Shown: positions 1 to 12,300, counted from the stretch's first letter. The stretch is 64,000 nucleotides of DNA from Apiotrichum sp. Y4204 (GCA_025531455.1 JAMYHL010000001.1:1054001-1118000); one strand, 5' to 3'. Program-made: numbers and translations. Notes: generated from the letters alone by a model not told the origin.

Positions 1-1665
1 CGAGCACTTCTGGAAAGTGACGTCTTTGTAGAGGGCAGGGATTTGGTCATGGCGGAAGGCGATGACGTCAGCGGCTCCGAAACAAACGAGACCGCGTCTG
101 CAGCGGCATTCATGTCGGCAGCCACCTCTTTCGCAAAACCTTTGACGCCAGCATCCCGATGCTCTCCGAGACTCTCGGCCTTGAGAGTCAGAGTAGCGAG
201 GCGGAGTAGCGTCTCTGGCGAATGGCACAGACTCGACGAGCGCGGTGGTGGGGTCGGCAGTGGCGGCGATAGTGGGCGGAACCCTGAAACCATCGATACT
301 GGTTCCAGCGTATACCGATCGGTGGTTCTGCTCGGAGGAGGGCGACGGAGAAAATCATACGCGGTCATCATGTCGTCGTTGGTTGCAGTGCTGCTCTCAA
401 ACTGCCTCGACATTCCGCCCAATTCACGCCAACGCTCAATGCCATTGTCGTCCGTGTTCAATGATGCACGGCGGCGAGGAGAAACAGAATTTGCGTTCCG
501 CTCACCAAACACGTTGGGTGATGCATTGTGCTTGCGGTTGGGGATCTGGACCGATGTTGTGGAGCGCCGTCGGCCAAGGCTGGTCATTGACTGCTGCGGA
601 CGTAACGGTGCGGTATGAGATCTGCTGCAGCCGCCGTTTGTTGTTGCGCGATCGTCATAATCAGCGGGAGCGTCCCATGCGCGACCAAGTGGCTCTTGTT
701 CGCTGGCTTGCGACTCCCATTTTAGCGGCGGTTGAGCCAACGCGCTTGCTTGAGGAACATCGAGGTTTTTGGCTTGGAGCGGGTCGTCCTTGATGGCGGA
801 CGGAGTGAAGGGATAGGACGAGAAGAGGGGTTCATCAGCGGTGGCGGTGGGGATGGTGAGAGGGGCAGGCGACGGACGGCGCGGTGATGCTCCTGTCCGA
901 GCCGTGTGGAACGATGGTACCAGCGATGGTGCTGGGCTAGGACCGCGGGAGGAAACGGGTGTGAGGCATTGAGAGTTGAATGGCGAGGAGAGCGCAATCT
1001 CAATCGCGGGCTTTTGCAACCCTGGTGCGGGCGACTGGGTCCTCGAGTCTGGGATGGTGTCCAGGCCAGAGCGGGAGAGAGCGTTTGCCAAGGCGAGGTG
1101 AGTGACGGCCATATCGACCTGGGTGGTCGGACGCAGCGAGTAGATGATCGCTGTCGAGGTGAAGAGTCTAGGAGCGAGAGAGAGGGATGTCGGGCAGTGG
1201 GAAGAACGATGATGCGAACAATCTACTGATTGTGTCAGAGATAGATCGCAGAGGCGTACCGCACCGAAAAGTGCGAGGCGTGGTGATTGATGGGAATGTC
1301 TTACCGTTGTTGTGTGCTGCAGACCAGATGCTCTCGCAATGTACGGACTGCTTCACGGACGGACGAGATGTGGGGAGGGGGAAGCGGAGGTGCTGGACAG
1401 GATGTGTGTGCGTGTGTGTGGGTATCGTGTATTTTTGCGTCTTGACCAGAGACCCGATAACAGAGATCCAAAGGCGATGGTGGTGCTGTCGATGACCGCG
1501 TCGATGATGTTGCGCGATGGCGATCTCGGGCTGATCTGTTCGGTGCGATCGTCGTTTCTTGGCGATCACAACACGTCGTCGATCTTCAACAACGATGAGG
1601 GAATGGGATATAACACTCCTAACGATCAGTCAGCAGAAGTAAAGAGAGTGGTAGACAATACAACT
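1..1665 (-). CDS. 3' part of an unidentified multi-exon gene (partial)
   Basis: A coherent minus-strand reading frame runs from about 1167 down towards the window edge. It is Ser/Pro/Arg-rich, with stretches such as PRRPSPAPLTIP and SMTSLGRRRSTTSV, as in a disordered regulatory region. Upstream, a donor at 1304 (GTAAGA) and an acceptor ending at 1168 (CTCCTAG) join it to a better structured exon at 1305-1392 reading SSVREAVRTLREHLVCSTQQ. A further frame at about 1393-1565 (SPSRNIIDAVIDSTTIAFG) may precede that through a weak donor. Near 35-90 the sensible reading moves by one frame (to IAFRHDQIPALYKDVTF), which suggests another intron or a lesion. The 3' end lies outside the window. I do not recognise the family. 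An in-frame TGA at 1566-1568 blocks a simple extension of the 5' end, so the start is unknown. Confidence 0.4.
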
Positions 1666-2079
1666 GCAACAACAGCATGCAAAGGGTGTTTCCACAAGGG
1701 AAATGTTGCTGCCCAGTCTTTCGAGCTAGGGAATAGCCACTTCGCATCGCTTCAAGAGTCGCACTCACCAGTATCGTCACCTTGCGGCAGGTAGCTGCGG
1801 AACGAGAGGGTAAAGACGGCTGATGTGAGAAGGGTCACCGGTCGGAGGGTTTGAGGATGTGACGCTTCGTGGTATAAGGGGACGTGAACCGGCATGAACA
1901 CCCTCGCTACCCCTTCGTGAAGGAAAAAGATGAACCCTTTGATGGTTTGTGTGTGAGATGTTGCTGTTCCCTCTGGCGCTGTCCGTCCTTTTGCCTCTTG
2001 AGAAAAGGCTTTCACCGAGGGGGCGATCGTAGCGTAAATGACAGGTCCGCGGGCCAGGGTCCACCCAGGGACAGCAACA

Positions 2080-2197
2080 AGAAAAAAAGAAGAAAGAAAA
2101 AAAAAAAAGAAAAAAAAAAAAAGCGTCGACAGGAGGAGGCGGCAGAGGAGGCGGCAGAGGAGGCGGCAGAGGAGGCGGCAGAGGAGGCGGCGGCGCT
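2080..2197 (+). repeat. Purine-rich tract with (GAGGAGGCGGCA)5 tandem repeat
   Basis: An A-rich stretch (about 2080-2123, A with scattered G) is followed by five head-to-tail copies of a 12-bp unit, GAGGAGGCGGCA, at 2133-2192; the last copy ends in G. The strand is almost all purine except for one C per 6-12 bases. On the opposite strand this could encode a Pro/Pro/Leu repeat, but no gene around it supports translation. It is most likely a minisatellite, perhaps in the upstream region of the leftmost gene. Confidence 0.85.
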
Positions 2198-2609
2198 TCA
2201 GGCTTCAGACTGGGAAAGGTCGTTTGGGGGCGCGAAAGACAGTTTACTTGGCCGTGCGATTGGCCTGGTGGCCTGGTGATTTTGGAGGGGGAAGGCCTGT
2301 CTGACCTGTCTGAATTGTCGCGACAAAGCACTCTCAATGTATATAACGTCCTCCATACCGGAGCGGGCGTCGCAAGGATCCGTAGTCGCAACGGTTGAGC
2401 GAGGCGTTTCAACGATGGCTGAATTGGATATGGCCGATATGGGCCGTTGGACAGCAGGCGAGAATGGTGGCGATGTAAGACATGCCACCGGCTGCCAGCC
2501 CAGCACATGCTCAGAGCTGCACATGTGCATCGAGACGGACAACTCGCCCAGTTGCCCTATCGGCATGGGCAGATGATCAGATGCCTCGTTGGGTGATCCA
2601 TTTTTACTG

Positions 2610-2613
<4 letters not shown>

Positions 2614-2646
<33 letters not shown>
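2614..2646 (+). repeat. Poly(T) run, about 33 nt
   Basis: An uninterrupted run of about 33 T. It could be a nucleosome-depleting element, the genomic trace of a poly(A) tail from a retroposed transcript inserted in the minus orientation, or an inflated homopolymer. Nothing flanking it decides between these. Confidence 0.8.
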
Positions 2647-2647
<1 letters not shown>

Positions 2648-5600
2648 GGTTTCTTAGGTTCTTGGTACTACCATTGGTACATTTACCGCCCTTGCCAGAG
2701 GCCGCACGGCTGTGACGCAGAACATGCAGAGTAGTTCAGGACAAAACCCTAGTATCAGACCCAGAAGGTCTTGTCCGTGTACCTAGCCGCCGCTGAGCTT
2801 CGGGCCGTGTCCGTGCATAACCCAGGAGATTGCAATATCGCCCCTCTTCCCAGATCCCCACAGCTCCTTTCAGGATACCGGCCTTGGTTCCAGCTGCACG
2901 CTAGTGCGTGCTGGTTGGGATGAATGATGTCGCATGCCGGACATGCCGCTTCCTACCGGGAGAGGTGTTACAGGTCCTGACTCTCCTGGCTCTCTCCTGG
3001 CCCTCCCGAGCTCTCCTCTGGCCCTCCGGGGCTCTGCTTGCCCTCCTGCTCACCCTCCCTGGGTTCTCCTCTGGCTCCGCGCTCCGCTGCCCTCCCTGGA
3101 TGTCTGAAAGAAGCAGGTTGCCACGCCACTACTTGTGCAAGATCCTGGTCAACGTCAGAGGCTTGGGAAGTGCCGAGGATCGACCCACTCCGCGTTCTTT
3201 GCTTGTGCACGTCCGCAGAAATAGCCATTTCAGTTTTCATCTCCTTGCGCGGGATGTCGGTCTTATGGCTTGGCCACCGCGCAGCTGCCCGAATGAGACG
3301 GGGAGATACCAATCGTATGCGTGTCTCTGGATCTATCGAGCCATCGAACCCCGCAATCATCTCCGTCTCGCCATCTGATTGCAGCAGCTCCATGTCGAAC
3401 TGCGGCAGGTGGCGGACAGGAGCGGAACAGCTGATACGAGTGGCTTTTCTGTTCTGGCCAGTCAGACGTGTCAGTTCCCCCCTTGCACGGATGTCCTCGC
3501 CACCTTGGCACCTTGGCACCTGCAATCTGCACTTCTGGAACGGCGGTCAGCACCGAAGCGCCTGGGCCTCGGTAACGGTCCAAGGGTTGGTACGTGCTCT
3601 CGCCTCCGGTAATGATCACCAAACGTGTTGCATCCATCGACCACTAGTACGTTGTTAACGCGCGGATCGTCAGCACATGCCGCTCCTCAAGACAAAAAAC
3701 CCCGCATTCAGCAGGTGGACGCCATCTCTGCTCTCATCACATGCGCATATAGCTTGCCTGGATGCCTGGCACACCGCCATCCCGAGAACATGCCTCGGTG
3801 TCTCGGGGTGTGAGGCGGTCGACTGGGGAGGCTGGGCAGGGGTGCAGCCGGCATCGGGAGGACAGTTTGGTGTTTTCCGTGGGGGAGTCGCAGGCGCTGC
3901 TGCAGCCGCAGCCGCCCAATTGCACAGTCACGGCCTGCCACTGCTCTCCCCGCCGTTTCGACTTTAGACAGTTTGATGCTTCACGGCGACGGCGACGTTC
4001 CAGCTCCACACCGCCCCCGAGCTCAACGGTCCGTCGCTTTGCCCGCGAGACCGTCGCCTGCTGTGCGAACCTTGCTGCGATCGCGAGGAGCATGAGGAAC
4101 AGGAGGCCAGGAGACATTGTAGGGAGTTCCAGGAGTTCCCTGGCAGCACAGAATTGCAACAGAGGAATTCCCGTCGGCGACGATCACATCGAAGAGGGAG
4201 GCAGAAGGGGGAGCAACCCAGGCACATGAACATGAGTAGGCTAGTACCAGCAACGGAAACGGTTGCTCGTGCCGGAGCTGTCACTTTGTAAACTCAACTG
4301 TTTCTGCAGGGCTTCGTGCTCCAGCGGCGGCCGGGAATTTATGCCGTTGGCAACCGGGTCGATCTGGTAGGAATGTCGGCAGGAGCTGCGCGGGTTGCGG
4401 GGCGCTGCTGTCAGGCCGCACGCCGCTTCAAGACTAGAGGCGTGCCATTTACGAGAGGTACGAGAGCCAAAAGGGACGTTGGGGGAGGTAGGAGCCAGGG
4501 CTTCACACCACCCAGGTCTTCCATCTCCCTTGTTACGTACCTGCAAAATTCGGTCATCACACTTTCGCTGCGGCACAGGAGTATGCAGTCCCACGCGCAT
4601 ATTTTGTGCGTGATTCCTCAACCATGCAGAGGTCACGATCAGATCGCGCACCCGGAGGCGCGCGAAGCGCGTGTAGTGGGGATTCCACAGAGCTACAGAG
4701 GTACAAGATCGACTGTCCAGGGTCTCCTCTCAACCGAATGCACTTCGTTTAGCTTAGCGGCAATCACATCAAAGATCTCTGAAGCAACCTGCATTCCCGT
4801 CTCGTTTCCATCTACTAAAAGGACTGAGAAAAGCAAAGAGTCTTGCTCACTTGGGTCCTGGACAAGTCACCGGGCGCCTGGTGGTCGTGACTTCTTGAAT
4901 TGGCTTTGTGCGATTAGAGTTTCGGTCTGGGTATCACGCGGACTCGGTGGGGAGTCGACCGGTTCGGAGAGGCGCAGAATGCTGGGTCTGGAGCTACTGC
5001 CTCGGCTGGCGGGTGGCCGCCACAGTGAATCATGAATACTGACATGTGCCATCGCAATGTCTAACTCTGGCGTCGGCGGCCATGACCGACTTGTCCAAGA
5101 ACACCGAGCACCGCTGCCCATCGGAAGTCACGGATCACAGAATTCATGGGCATCACTTGCTGCCCATCGGACACGAGTAAGATAACGGAACGCCTCATCC
5201 CCGATCATCTGATTCGGCAGCACGCGGTCGTCGGACTTGACGTCAGACCCGCTGTTCTGGGGTCCAGCCTCCGCCTGCATTCCTGAACATATCTGATTGT
5301 GGGGGGACAGAATATTACAACATGTATCGATACCATTGTCCCAAAAGCCCTGTACCATACACATCGTTAACCCTTACCATCCACGTCGTGTACAGCCCTT
5401 TTGATGGCGGTGTGGTAGTCTGACCTCATATCTGACGAGAATCGGTCGTGCCTCGCCGCCAGACAATGTCGCCACGAGGTGGTTGACGCTACCATTAATC
5501 CATTATCCACAAACAGGGTGTAATATCTGGTTGTGCGTCATAGTCCATCTCCAACTGGCTGGTCTTCACGTTGGTACTGCACTAACGGGCAAGACGAGGA

Positions 5601-8600
5601 ACAGCGAGTGGCCGCCAGTGAATGGAGGCCCGCATCCAGGATAAACTGGGGCCCAAGAATACCCCGTCTCGGTGGCATGTGAACCGCGCGTTTGTCGCAC
5701 GAGCAGAGAGCTTCAGACCTGATGATAGTGATTATGCAGCTTACAAGGACAAGAATCTAGAGGTCGGTACTAGTTCCTCCGCTGTCACCGACGATGAGCC
5801 TATCTTCAATGGCCGGATATCCCGGTGGACGCTAGCTGCGCATTCCGCTAGCCTGGAATGCTAGGCGGCAGTCGCTGCCAGGATGTGTGGGAACGATCCA
5901 ACTCGAAGGAGATGCAGGAACCTTTCATACATCGGTAGATGGCTCGGGCTCTGTCGGCAACGGGGGTGACAGCACCGACCCACGTTCGACGAGCGATTCC
6001 ACAGTTCCACAGCCGGCGGTGCAGAGTATGGACCGCGTCAACGGCCGCCGCGCCATTGTGTCTTTGGAGCAGCTGGGAACAGATAACGAGAGTCATCCTC
6101 AACCGGAAGTCGGTCTAAAGCTTAGTTTATTATTGTGCCATTGTTATACAATTGCCATCTACTTCGCTGATGAGTTGTCACATCTCGTACTCCTCGTATC
6201 CGTACTGCCATCCATCAGCATTTACGCTCCACTGTCAAGTCTATCCTGTCGCCTTGTTTGCATGCCTTGGTCTGCCCCCCGTTTGGGTTTGCCTCGTACT
6301 CTTATCGACGCTTCCCATGTCAAAGTTCAGCTATTCCCAGATTCTTGTCTTCTGTGCCACGGATCGGTGACCGGGCACTAATGTGTGCCTGCCAGAGAGG
6401 CACCCGGAACCGCGGTATGCTGGCGGTTTCCTCGGCACGAAGGTGTAACGGATAGCCCGCGCACGCACCGGACGAGTGCGGAGAGAAACTACATCGAACC
6501 AATAACACGAACACGCAGCCACGGTGCCGCCGTTCCTCGGCGGCCAGTGGCCAGTTAGTGGCGGGCCTTCGGTGCGGGTCGATTGTCCGCCTTCCGATCG
6601 GTGAGCCGGAGCTCCCACTTTGCGGAGTCTGGAATGGCGAGTAGGAAGCCGCGTGCCCCATCTCGGTGGCATCTGCGTGCACCTGCATACCACAGGATCC
6701 CGCACATCGCGGCGCCGAATTGCTGTCCACTCGCCCTTCCCACGGTCACGTAACCACGACTGGCCACTAGACCGCCTGCCACGCCGGCCCCTGGGAGACC
6801 CGACACAGGCCACACCGACATGGCGCGCCGCTCAGCACAGCAGTCTGCATTTGGACCGCCGGCCAACGTATCTCCGACCGCGCAGGGCTATGTAGGGCAT
6901 ATGAGGGCATCTGAGGGCATCTCGGATTTCGCGATGGCGCGATCGCGCTCGCTATCGACCCGGCGTCGTGTGCGCGCCCAGTGGAGAAATGGCGAGATGG
7001 TGCAAGCGCAGCGCATATTGAGGCACCAGCGGGCAATTGCGACCCGCGATATAGAGTATCCCCACTCTCGGTACTCTTCACTCTTTGGCATCCACCGTCG
7101 ACATCAGCCCTTGACTGCGAGCACCCAAGTGCAGTACACAAGTGACGTCGGTGTTCGTGAACGCCAGGGTCGGTGCGCGCCATGGGCTCAGACAGCGAGA
7201 TATGTGCACTGTGCACTGTGCATGCTGTGCATGTGTCGGGTGTCTTGCCCACTGTCTCACCTCACTCGTACGGATCGCTGAGACTGCCGTCCCAAGGGCA
7301 ATGCTTATTTCTACTGATCGTCAATATTTCGGTGAGGTTCATGTACGGTAACTGTATGCGCTTGACACAGGAACGTGCTGGCCACGGCGCACCAACGCCA
7401 CCAGGACGAGGCGAGTAACGCGGAGCCCAGGCAGAGGTCAGTCCAGGCCATTCGGAAGGGGACCAGTCTATCAGTGGGTGTCGAGGAATGCCAAGTAGCT
7501 GCCCTGCAGGAGGATGGAAAGCATAACAATAACGAGTGGCTCACATAACCCGAAGAAACTAGGGCCGGAACAGACAGTGCAACAGTGAACGCCGTTGGCA
7601 GACGGGGGAACGTGATGCGCTAGGTGGGGGGAAAGAAGTGGGCCAGGTGCGACCTGTCGATGATCAGTGACGAAGGACGACGATACTACGAGTCCAGGCG
7701 CATGCAACTGTGAAGGTAAGGCAAGCGGGTGCATGAGCCATGCATTCACAGAAAGAGTGACCCCGGGGCAGAGCGTGGCGCCACTTGTCCTGGATCTGAG
7801 GCCAAGACCTTCCATGCCTTCCAACGACCACCATACTCCCGAACTCCCTAACTCTGGTACTCTGACGACAGTCCCCGAACAAAGCTACCTGTCGCTGCAA
7901 GGTGCGCAATTTATCCAGGACAGATTGTGCTCGCCAGATCTCGGACAGTCATGGCTGCCGCCAGGACATGCACCAGCAGGATTACATCCGGGCTCATCCC
8001 ATGGGGCCTGACACCCCCCACAATCTGCCCGTGGCGCACATCACGCTGTCTCGGAAGTACAAGATGCCTCGAGGCAAGGTCGGTACCTCGGTGGCGGCCT
8101 CGCGGACGACCCACCCTCAGGCTCATGTCAGCACATGTTAGGATACGGACGCCTCCTATGGGACCCGGAGACGAGGCTTGGCGCCGTCAGTGTTTTTAAT
8201 GGGCAACTTCTTGCAGTCCTACAGGAGTGATTAAGAACGGCGTGCAATAACCCGGCTCGAATCGTCCTCAGTACCTGAGAAAAGCTACTGATCTACTGAA
8301 GTAGTCATGACCTCAGGTCATCCCTGGTATGCGTCCAGGATGTATGTATCCATCTCCATTTCTCGTGCTCGCAACCATCTCCACTTGGGTCAAACGCGAC
8401 GGCGAACTTGTACGTACTGTACACTACTCACTGAAAAGGCAAGACATCGGTCCTGCGTGGCTGGTAAACAATAACATCTAGACGATTGTCTCCTCACCTG
8501 ACTGACTGGAAGCCGAATCGACGCCGGCAAACGTTACCGGGCGTCCTACTCAGTCTGATCTGACCTGCACCTACCGATAAATCCGACTCCGCCTCGTTCA

Positions 8601-9307
8601 CGCAGATGAGCCTCCGAGATAACAGCAGATGATCTGTGACACCACTCGCTCAGGCGGGCGACGTGAAGCGTCAAGTCAAGGGCAGGATCCGCGGGGCGCT
8701 AAGGACTAGTCGGGATCGGACTGTGTGCCAAGGCGGCCGGATGTGGACGGCCCGGCTGCGTCGCGAGCTGCATGTGCACTTCTATATTACAGGTAGAAAA
8801 CTTATCTTGTCAAGGATCTAGATAAACTGTAAGTGCACTCCTCTATGGAGTGAGTGACGAGAGCCTTCTTGGCAAGGGTGCCGCCGTCCTAATCTGCGGG
8901 TGATGCGCCACCGTCACCTTGACAAGCCCGAGAAGGCCGAGCACGCTCTGGAACAGCTTGCATACAGGTCTACACTGTAATAATCACCGGTAGGAACGAC
9001 AAGCGGTCCCTCGCGACATGGCAGACAGTTCGAGACCGCCGTCCAGAACCTCTAGAGCCAACAGGACCCTCTTCGTGTCGCTCAGCACCCCCCTTCATCC
9101 CCCCCCTCCCCTCCCCTTCGGGTCGGTAAGTACCCCGTTCCACCGGCTCCACTTGTAACTGCGTGACGGGCTCCAGGAAACAGTCCAACGGTGGCGAGGG
9201 GGGACGCGCCCCGCCCCGCCCGCTTATTGTGCGGCGCGTGAGCTACACGACGCCTCGGAGCCTGTTTTAGGTGGAGCCGTGGAGCGTCAGTTTCAGTTGA
9301 CTGGCAG

Positions 9308-9350
9308 CTGTACAGCATGTACAAAGTACATCTTGTACAGCATGTACAGC
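9308..9350. repeat. Repeated palindrome TGTACAGCATGTAC
   Basis: The 14-mer TGTACAGCATGTAC occurs twice within 43 bp, separated by AAAGTACATCT. The unit itself carries inverted GTACA/TGTAC arms. It could be a protein-binding site array or a small hairpin. No gene is visible nearby. Confidence 0.7.
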
Positions 9351-11676
9351 ACTCCCAGGCGCGTGCGGGTCTTGGCTTCACGTGCACCATGTGCGTACTA
9401 TATTTTGCCCCGCATGTATCCAACGATACAGAGATGAGTACGACATTGGTGCTTGTCAGGCACTCGAGTTTCTTCCTGACATGAAAGTGGAGCTGGTTCA
9501 CATGCTCGAGGGTTATTATTAATGACGTCAATGCATTCCGCTACTCCCGACGCTGACGGTCGGCAACTGAGATCTATCAATCTAACCGTCATTGATGTAC
9601 AGTTTTTCACCTCTCTCCACCTTATGTATCTTAAGATCCCACGCGCCACCGACGTGACCGCGTGACTTGGGCGACGGCTCTGCATCCACGCATTGACGAG
9701 CCTTGTGCAATTCGATATCTGTGTGACCCAACAAACAAATAGAAACAAATCAGATGGTAGACCCCGCCCCCTTGTCGCTGGGCGATTACCAGCTCCGGGG
9801 TGCCCGCCATGGAAACCCTACCGATGCCGCAGCTTGACGGACAGGACCTACCGCAAGCTCTGCGGACTCGCCAATCAGCCAACACGACGCTCTTGATAGC
9901 GACCTGACACGCGATACTTCCCGTCTCACAAGTGACACAGCTCTGAAACGTTACCACTTTGCGGATGTCTGAACCCTCGCTGACGGCTACTCACACCACT
10001 GGCCAGTGCAAGTCGCGTCTTCAGCTGATTCGTGACAGGGTGCCCGCGCACACTCGGGCAACCTCAACCGTGAGACATGTTGATGCTGAAATACTGACGA
10101 GATTTTCCATTCGACATCGCGCAAAGTCTGTGAGGAGTGACGGCGAGTGAGAGCTGCTGAACGTGGATGGCCTGAGAGTACCAACACAGCTAGCTCTTGT
10201 TTTGAGTCAGCCACCGCCTCAAGGGAGAACGCACTGCTTGATATCCCTTTGCCAGCAGCGTGCGAACAGTGCCCCAGCTGTGTTTGACACGAGCCTTCAA
10301 GCGTCTCAAGCTCCGTTTTTCTCTTCTGACACCAGTTAGGCAATAGAGCTGAATCTGCAACCTTGCACTGATTACAAAAACTAACACGTCGCCCTCTTCT
10401 GTCAATCTCAGTCAACGTTAACGTCCAAACCACATGGTTATTGTCAGCTTTCGGAAGCGCGATTATCTGTTCCAGCCTACTCCCCTCCGGTACGCAAAAG
10501 CCTCGTCGCCAGCATAAATCCCACCAGGACCAGGACCTTGGCCTGAGTGGCTGCCCTGCAGATTTCTAGACAATCTGCCAGCACACCAGATGCTTCTTGT
10601 GTTTGGGTAACTGGTATCATAGTTTTCAACTGACCGTTGCTGGGCTCATGATGGTGACCAAACTAATCCCTCCCCGTGCCATAGCGGATACACACTGACA
10701 CGCTGGCGGCTCGACGAGAAAAGTTTCCGTGATTTTGTGTACAGTACGGTATGAGTACTTTTGCGGGGAAGGGGGAGTTGGGGCCAGACCTGCGTCTTGG
10801 AGCAAAATTCTCAATGGCCTTTCGGCTGCGGACCGCGTTTCGCATGTCACATGGCAGCCGCCAACACCAACGTGAGAGGGCTGTGGGGGCAAAGTCACCA
10901 CCACTGCCTGTTCAAAAGCTGCGTGCGGAGAATGTCATCGAAGTCGAAGCCGCGACATCATTTTCATGTTTGATTCGATTTGCGGCTCCGCTACTCTGAC
11001 GGCATTGACTTAATGACTTTTTGCCAGGAAGCTCGGAATAAATGGGCGATACTGTAGCTGAACACGGGAAAATGATCGCGCTGTGCTGGCCTCACGCAAT
11101 GTGCCGAAACATTTAGAAGCGGTTTGCGATACTGTTCATGGTAGTGCCCGAAAAGTGTCCAGTTGCCGGCTAGGTCAATCGTCGGAAAATGGGAAAACAA
11201 CAGTATGGCAACAGACCGCAGCCTCAACATGCTTGTTCGTGGTACCGGAAACATACGGGAGATTCGATGGGAGATGAGATGATCAAGCTGGCAACGGTGT
11301 TCGTACTTGGAAACAGCGACAACTAAGCCGTACGCAGATTATCGTATCGCTATGGCAGCGTGGCCCGAACATCATCAGCTCAGACATCAAACGAAGACTG
11401 ATGACGTTCAAGCCGCGGCCCAGATCGCAGCCCAAGTTGCAGTTCCTGCAGTTCAGAGCACAACCCATCACCAAGGAAATCAACCGTTCCTCTGGGGACA
11501 GGTGGGCAAAAGACAGTTGTGGTCGTCACTGGTACCATTACAGGCTTTCGGAACTCGTGTGGATCGCAAGCCGTGCAGTAGGAACGATGAATACTGCTGC
11601 TGTGGATAAGCCTCATCAGGGGAACGAGAGCGATGGATTAAGAAGTTTGGAACTTTGGAGTCAGAACACATAGGGC

Positions 11677-12131
11677 ATGTCACATTACCAACAGTTCGAG
11701 AATCAGCCTTATTGCAGATCCCATCCGTTCTCATCAGATCCGAGCATCCTGCTGTCCAAATCGTTATGCGTCCTCGCTCTTGCTTCCTTGGTCTCCGGGG
11801 CGTACGGGGCCATCTGTCACGGTAGCTACACTGGTGAGTTGCGGCAAAAGACCACAGAGTCCTCATCACTCCCTTGCTCTTGCTGATGACAGGTGTGTGC
11901 GTCAGTAGCAACGAATGCCGCCGCCACTGGGCGTCGGAGCCGGGCCACTGCCCCGACGACCCTGGAGACGTCAAGTGCTGATACGTGGAGCCGTGTGTCG
12001 AGGTCGAGAATGGACGGTGCCCCGGCGGCGACGACATCAAGTGGATCACCAACGGCGAAAAGTGCATGAAAGTCGTTCCCGGGAGGTGCCCTGGAGGACC
12101 GAACTACATGTGGAGCGCCGACGCGTGGTAG
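11677..12131 (+). pseudogene. Secreted small cysteine-rich protein, interrupted by TGA
   Basis: The first exon ends at 11833. It contains a signal-peptide-like stretch (SLCVLALASLVSGAYGA) and then ICHGSYTG. A 59-nt intron (11834-11892, GTGAGT donor, CTGATGACAG acceptor) leads to GVCVSSNECRR, then GHCPDDPGDVKC. This is the pattern of fungal secreted Cys-rich domains that usually continue with a second adjacent Cys (DVxCC). Here that codon is TGA (11979-11981). The same frame then continues sensibly for 49 codons (YVEPCVEVENGRCPGG, a later GRCPGGPNY) to TAG at 12129. The only in-frame ATG (11677) lies some 26 residues before the hydrophobic core, so the true start may also be lost. Best read as a recently disabled gene; a sequencing error is the alternative. 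Function unknown, extracellular by inference. Confidence 0.6.
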
Positions 12132-12284
12132 TTGTATCGCCGGCGAGGATAGTGATAGATGTGTAGTGCAGTTGGAGATTCCGGCCCACGGCGCCTTGCG
12201 GATGTTCTGTAGAGCTTCACTCAGTCTTGGCAGGGAAGTCAGCATTGTCAGCAACGTGAGCACAGAAGAGGAATTTGATGCATT

Positions 12285-12300
12285 GGGGGGGGGGGGGGGG
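12285..12300 (+). repeat. Poly(G) run, 16 nt
   Basis: Sixteen consecutive G. Such runs are prone to length error and can form G-quadruplexes. Confidence 0.8.

Larger units (their letters stand above)
1666..11676. other. Gene-poor region
   Basis: I see no convincing spliced gene in these 10 kb on either strand. The open frames are short, low-complexity or of improbable composition (runs of Trp, Cys and Arg), and they do not join into a recognisable domain. The stretch holds a purine-rich tract with a 12-bp tandem repeat near 2.1 kb, a T33 run at 2.6 kb, a pyrimidine-rich imperfect repeat around 2980-3070, and TGTACA-type inverted repeats near 9.3 kb. A weak protein-like candidate lies at 5622-6120 (see findings). 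No retrotransposon protein, transposase, tRNA or rRNA was recognised. Confidence 0.5.

Noticed and set aside
1666..11676. Degenerate retrotransposon or centromere element
   Set aside because: No reverse transcriptase, integrase, protease motif or paired long terminal repeats could be seen, so the region is only reported as gene-poor.
11979..11981. TGA read as selenocysteine
   Set aside because: It replaces a Cys codon, but I see no convincing selenocysteine insertion element downstream. To my knowledge the selenocysteine machinery is absent from Dikarya, so nonsense mutation or error is preferred.
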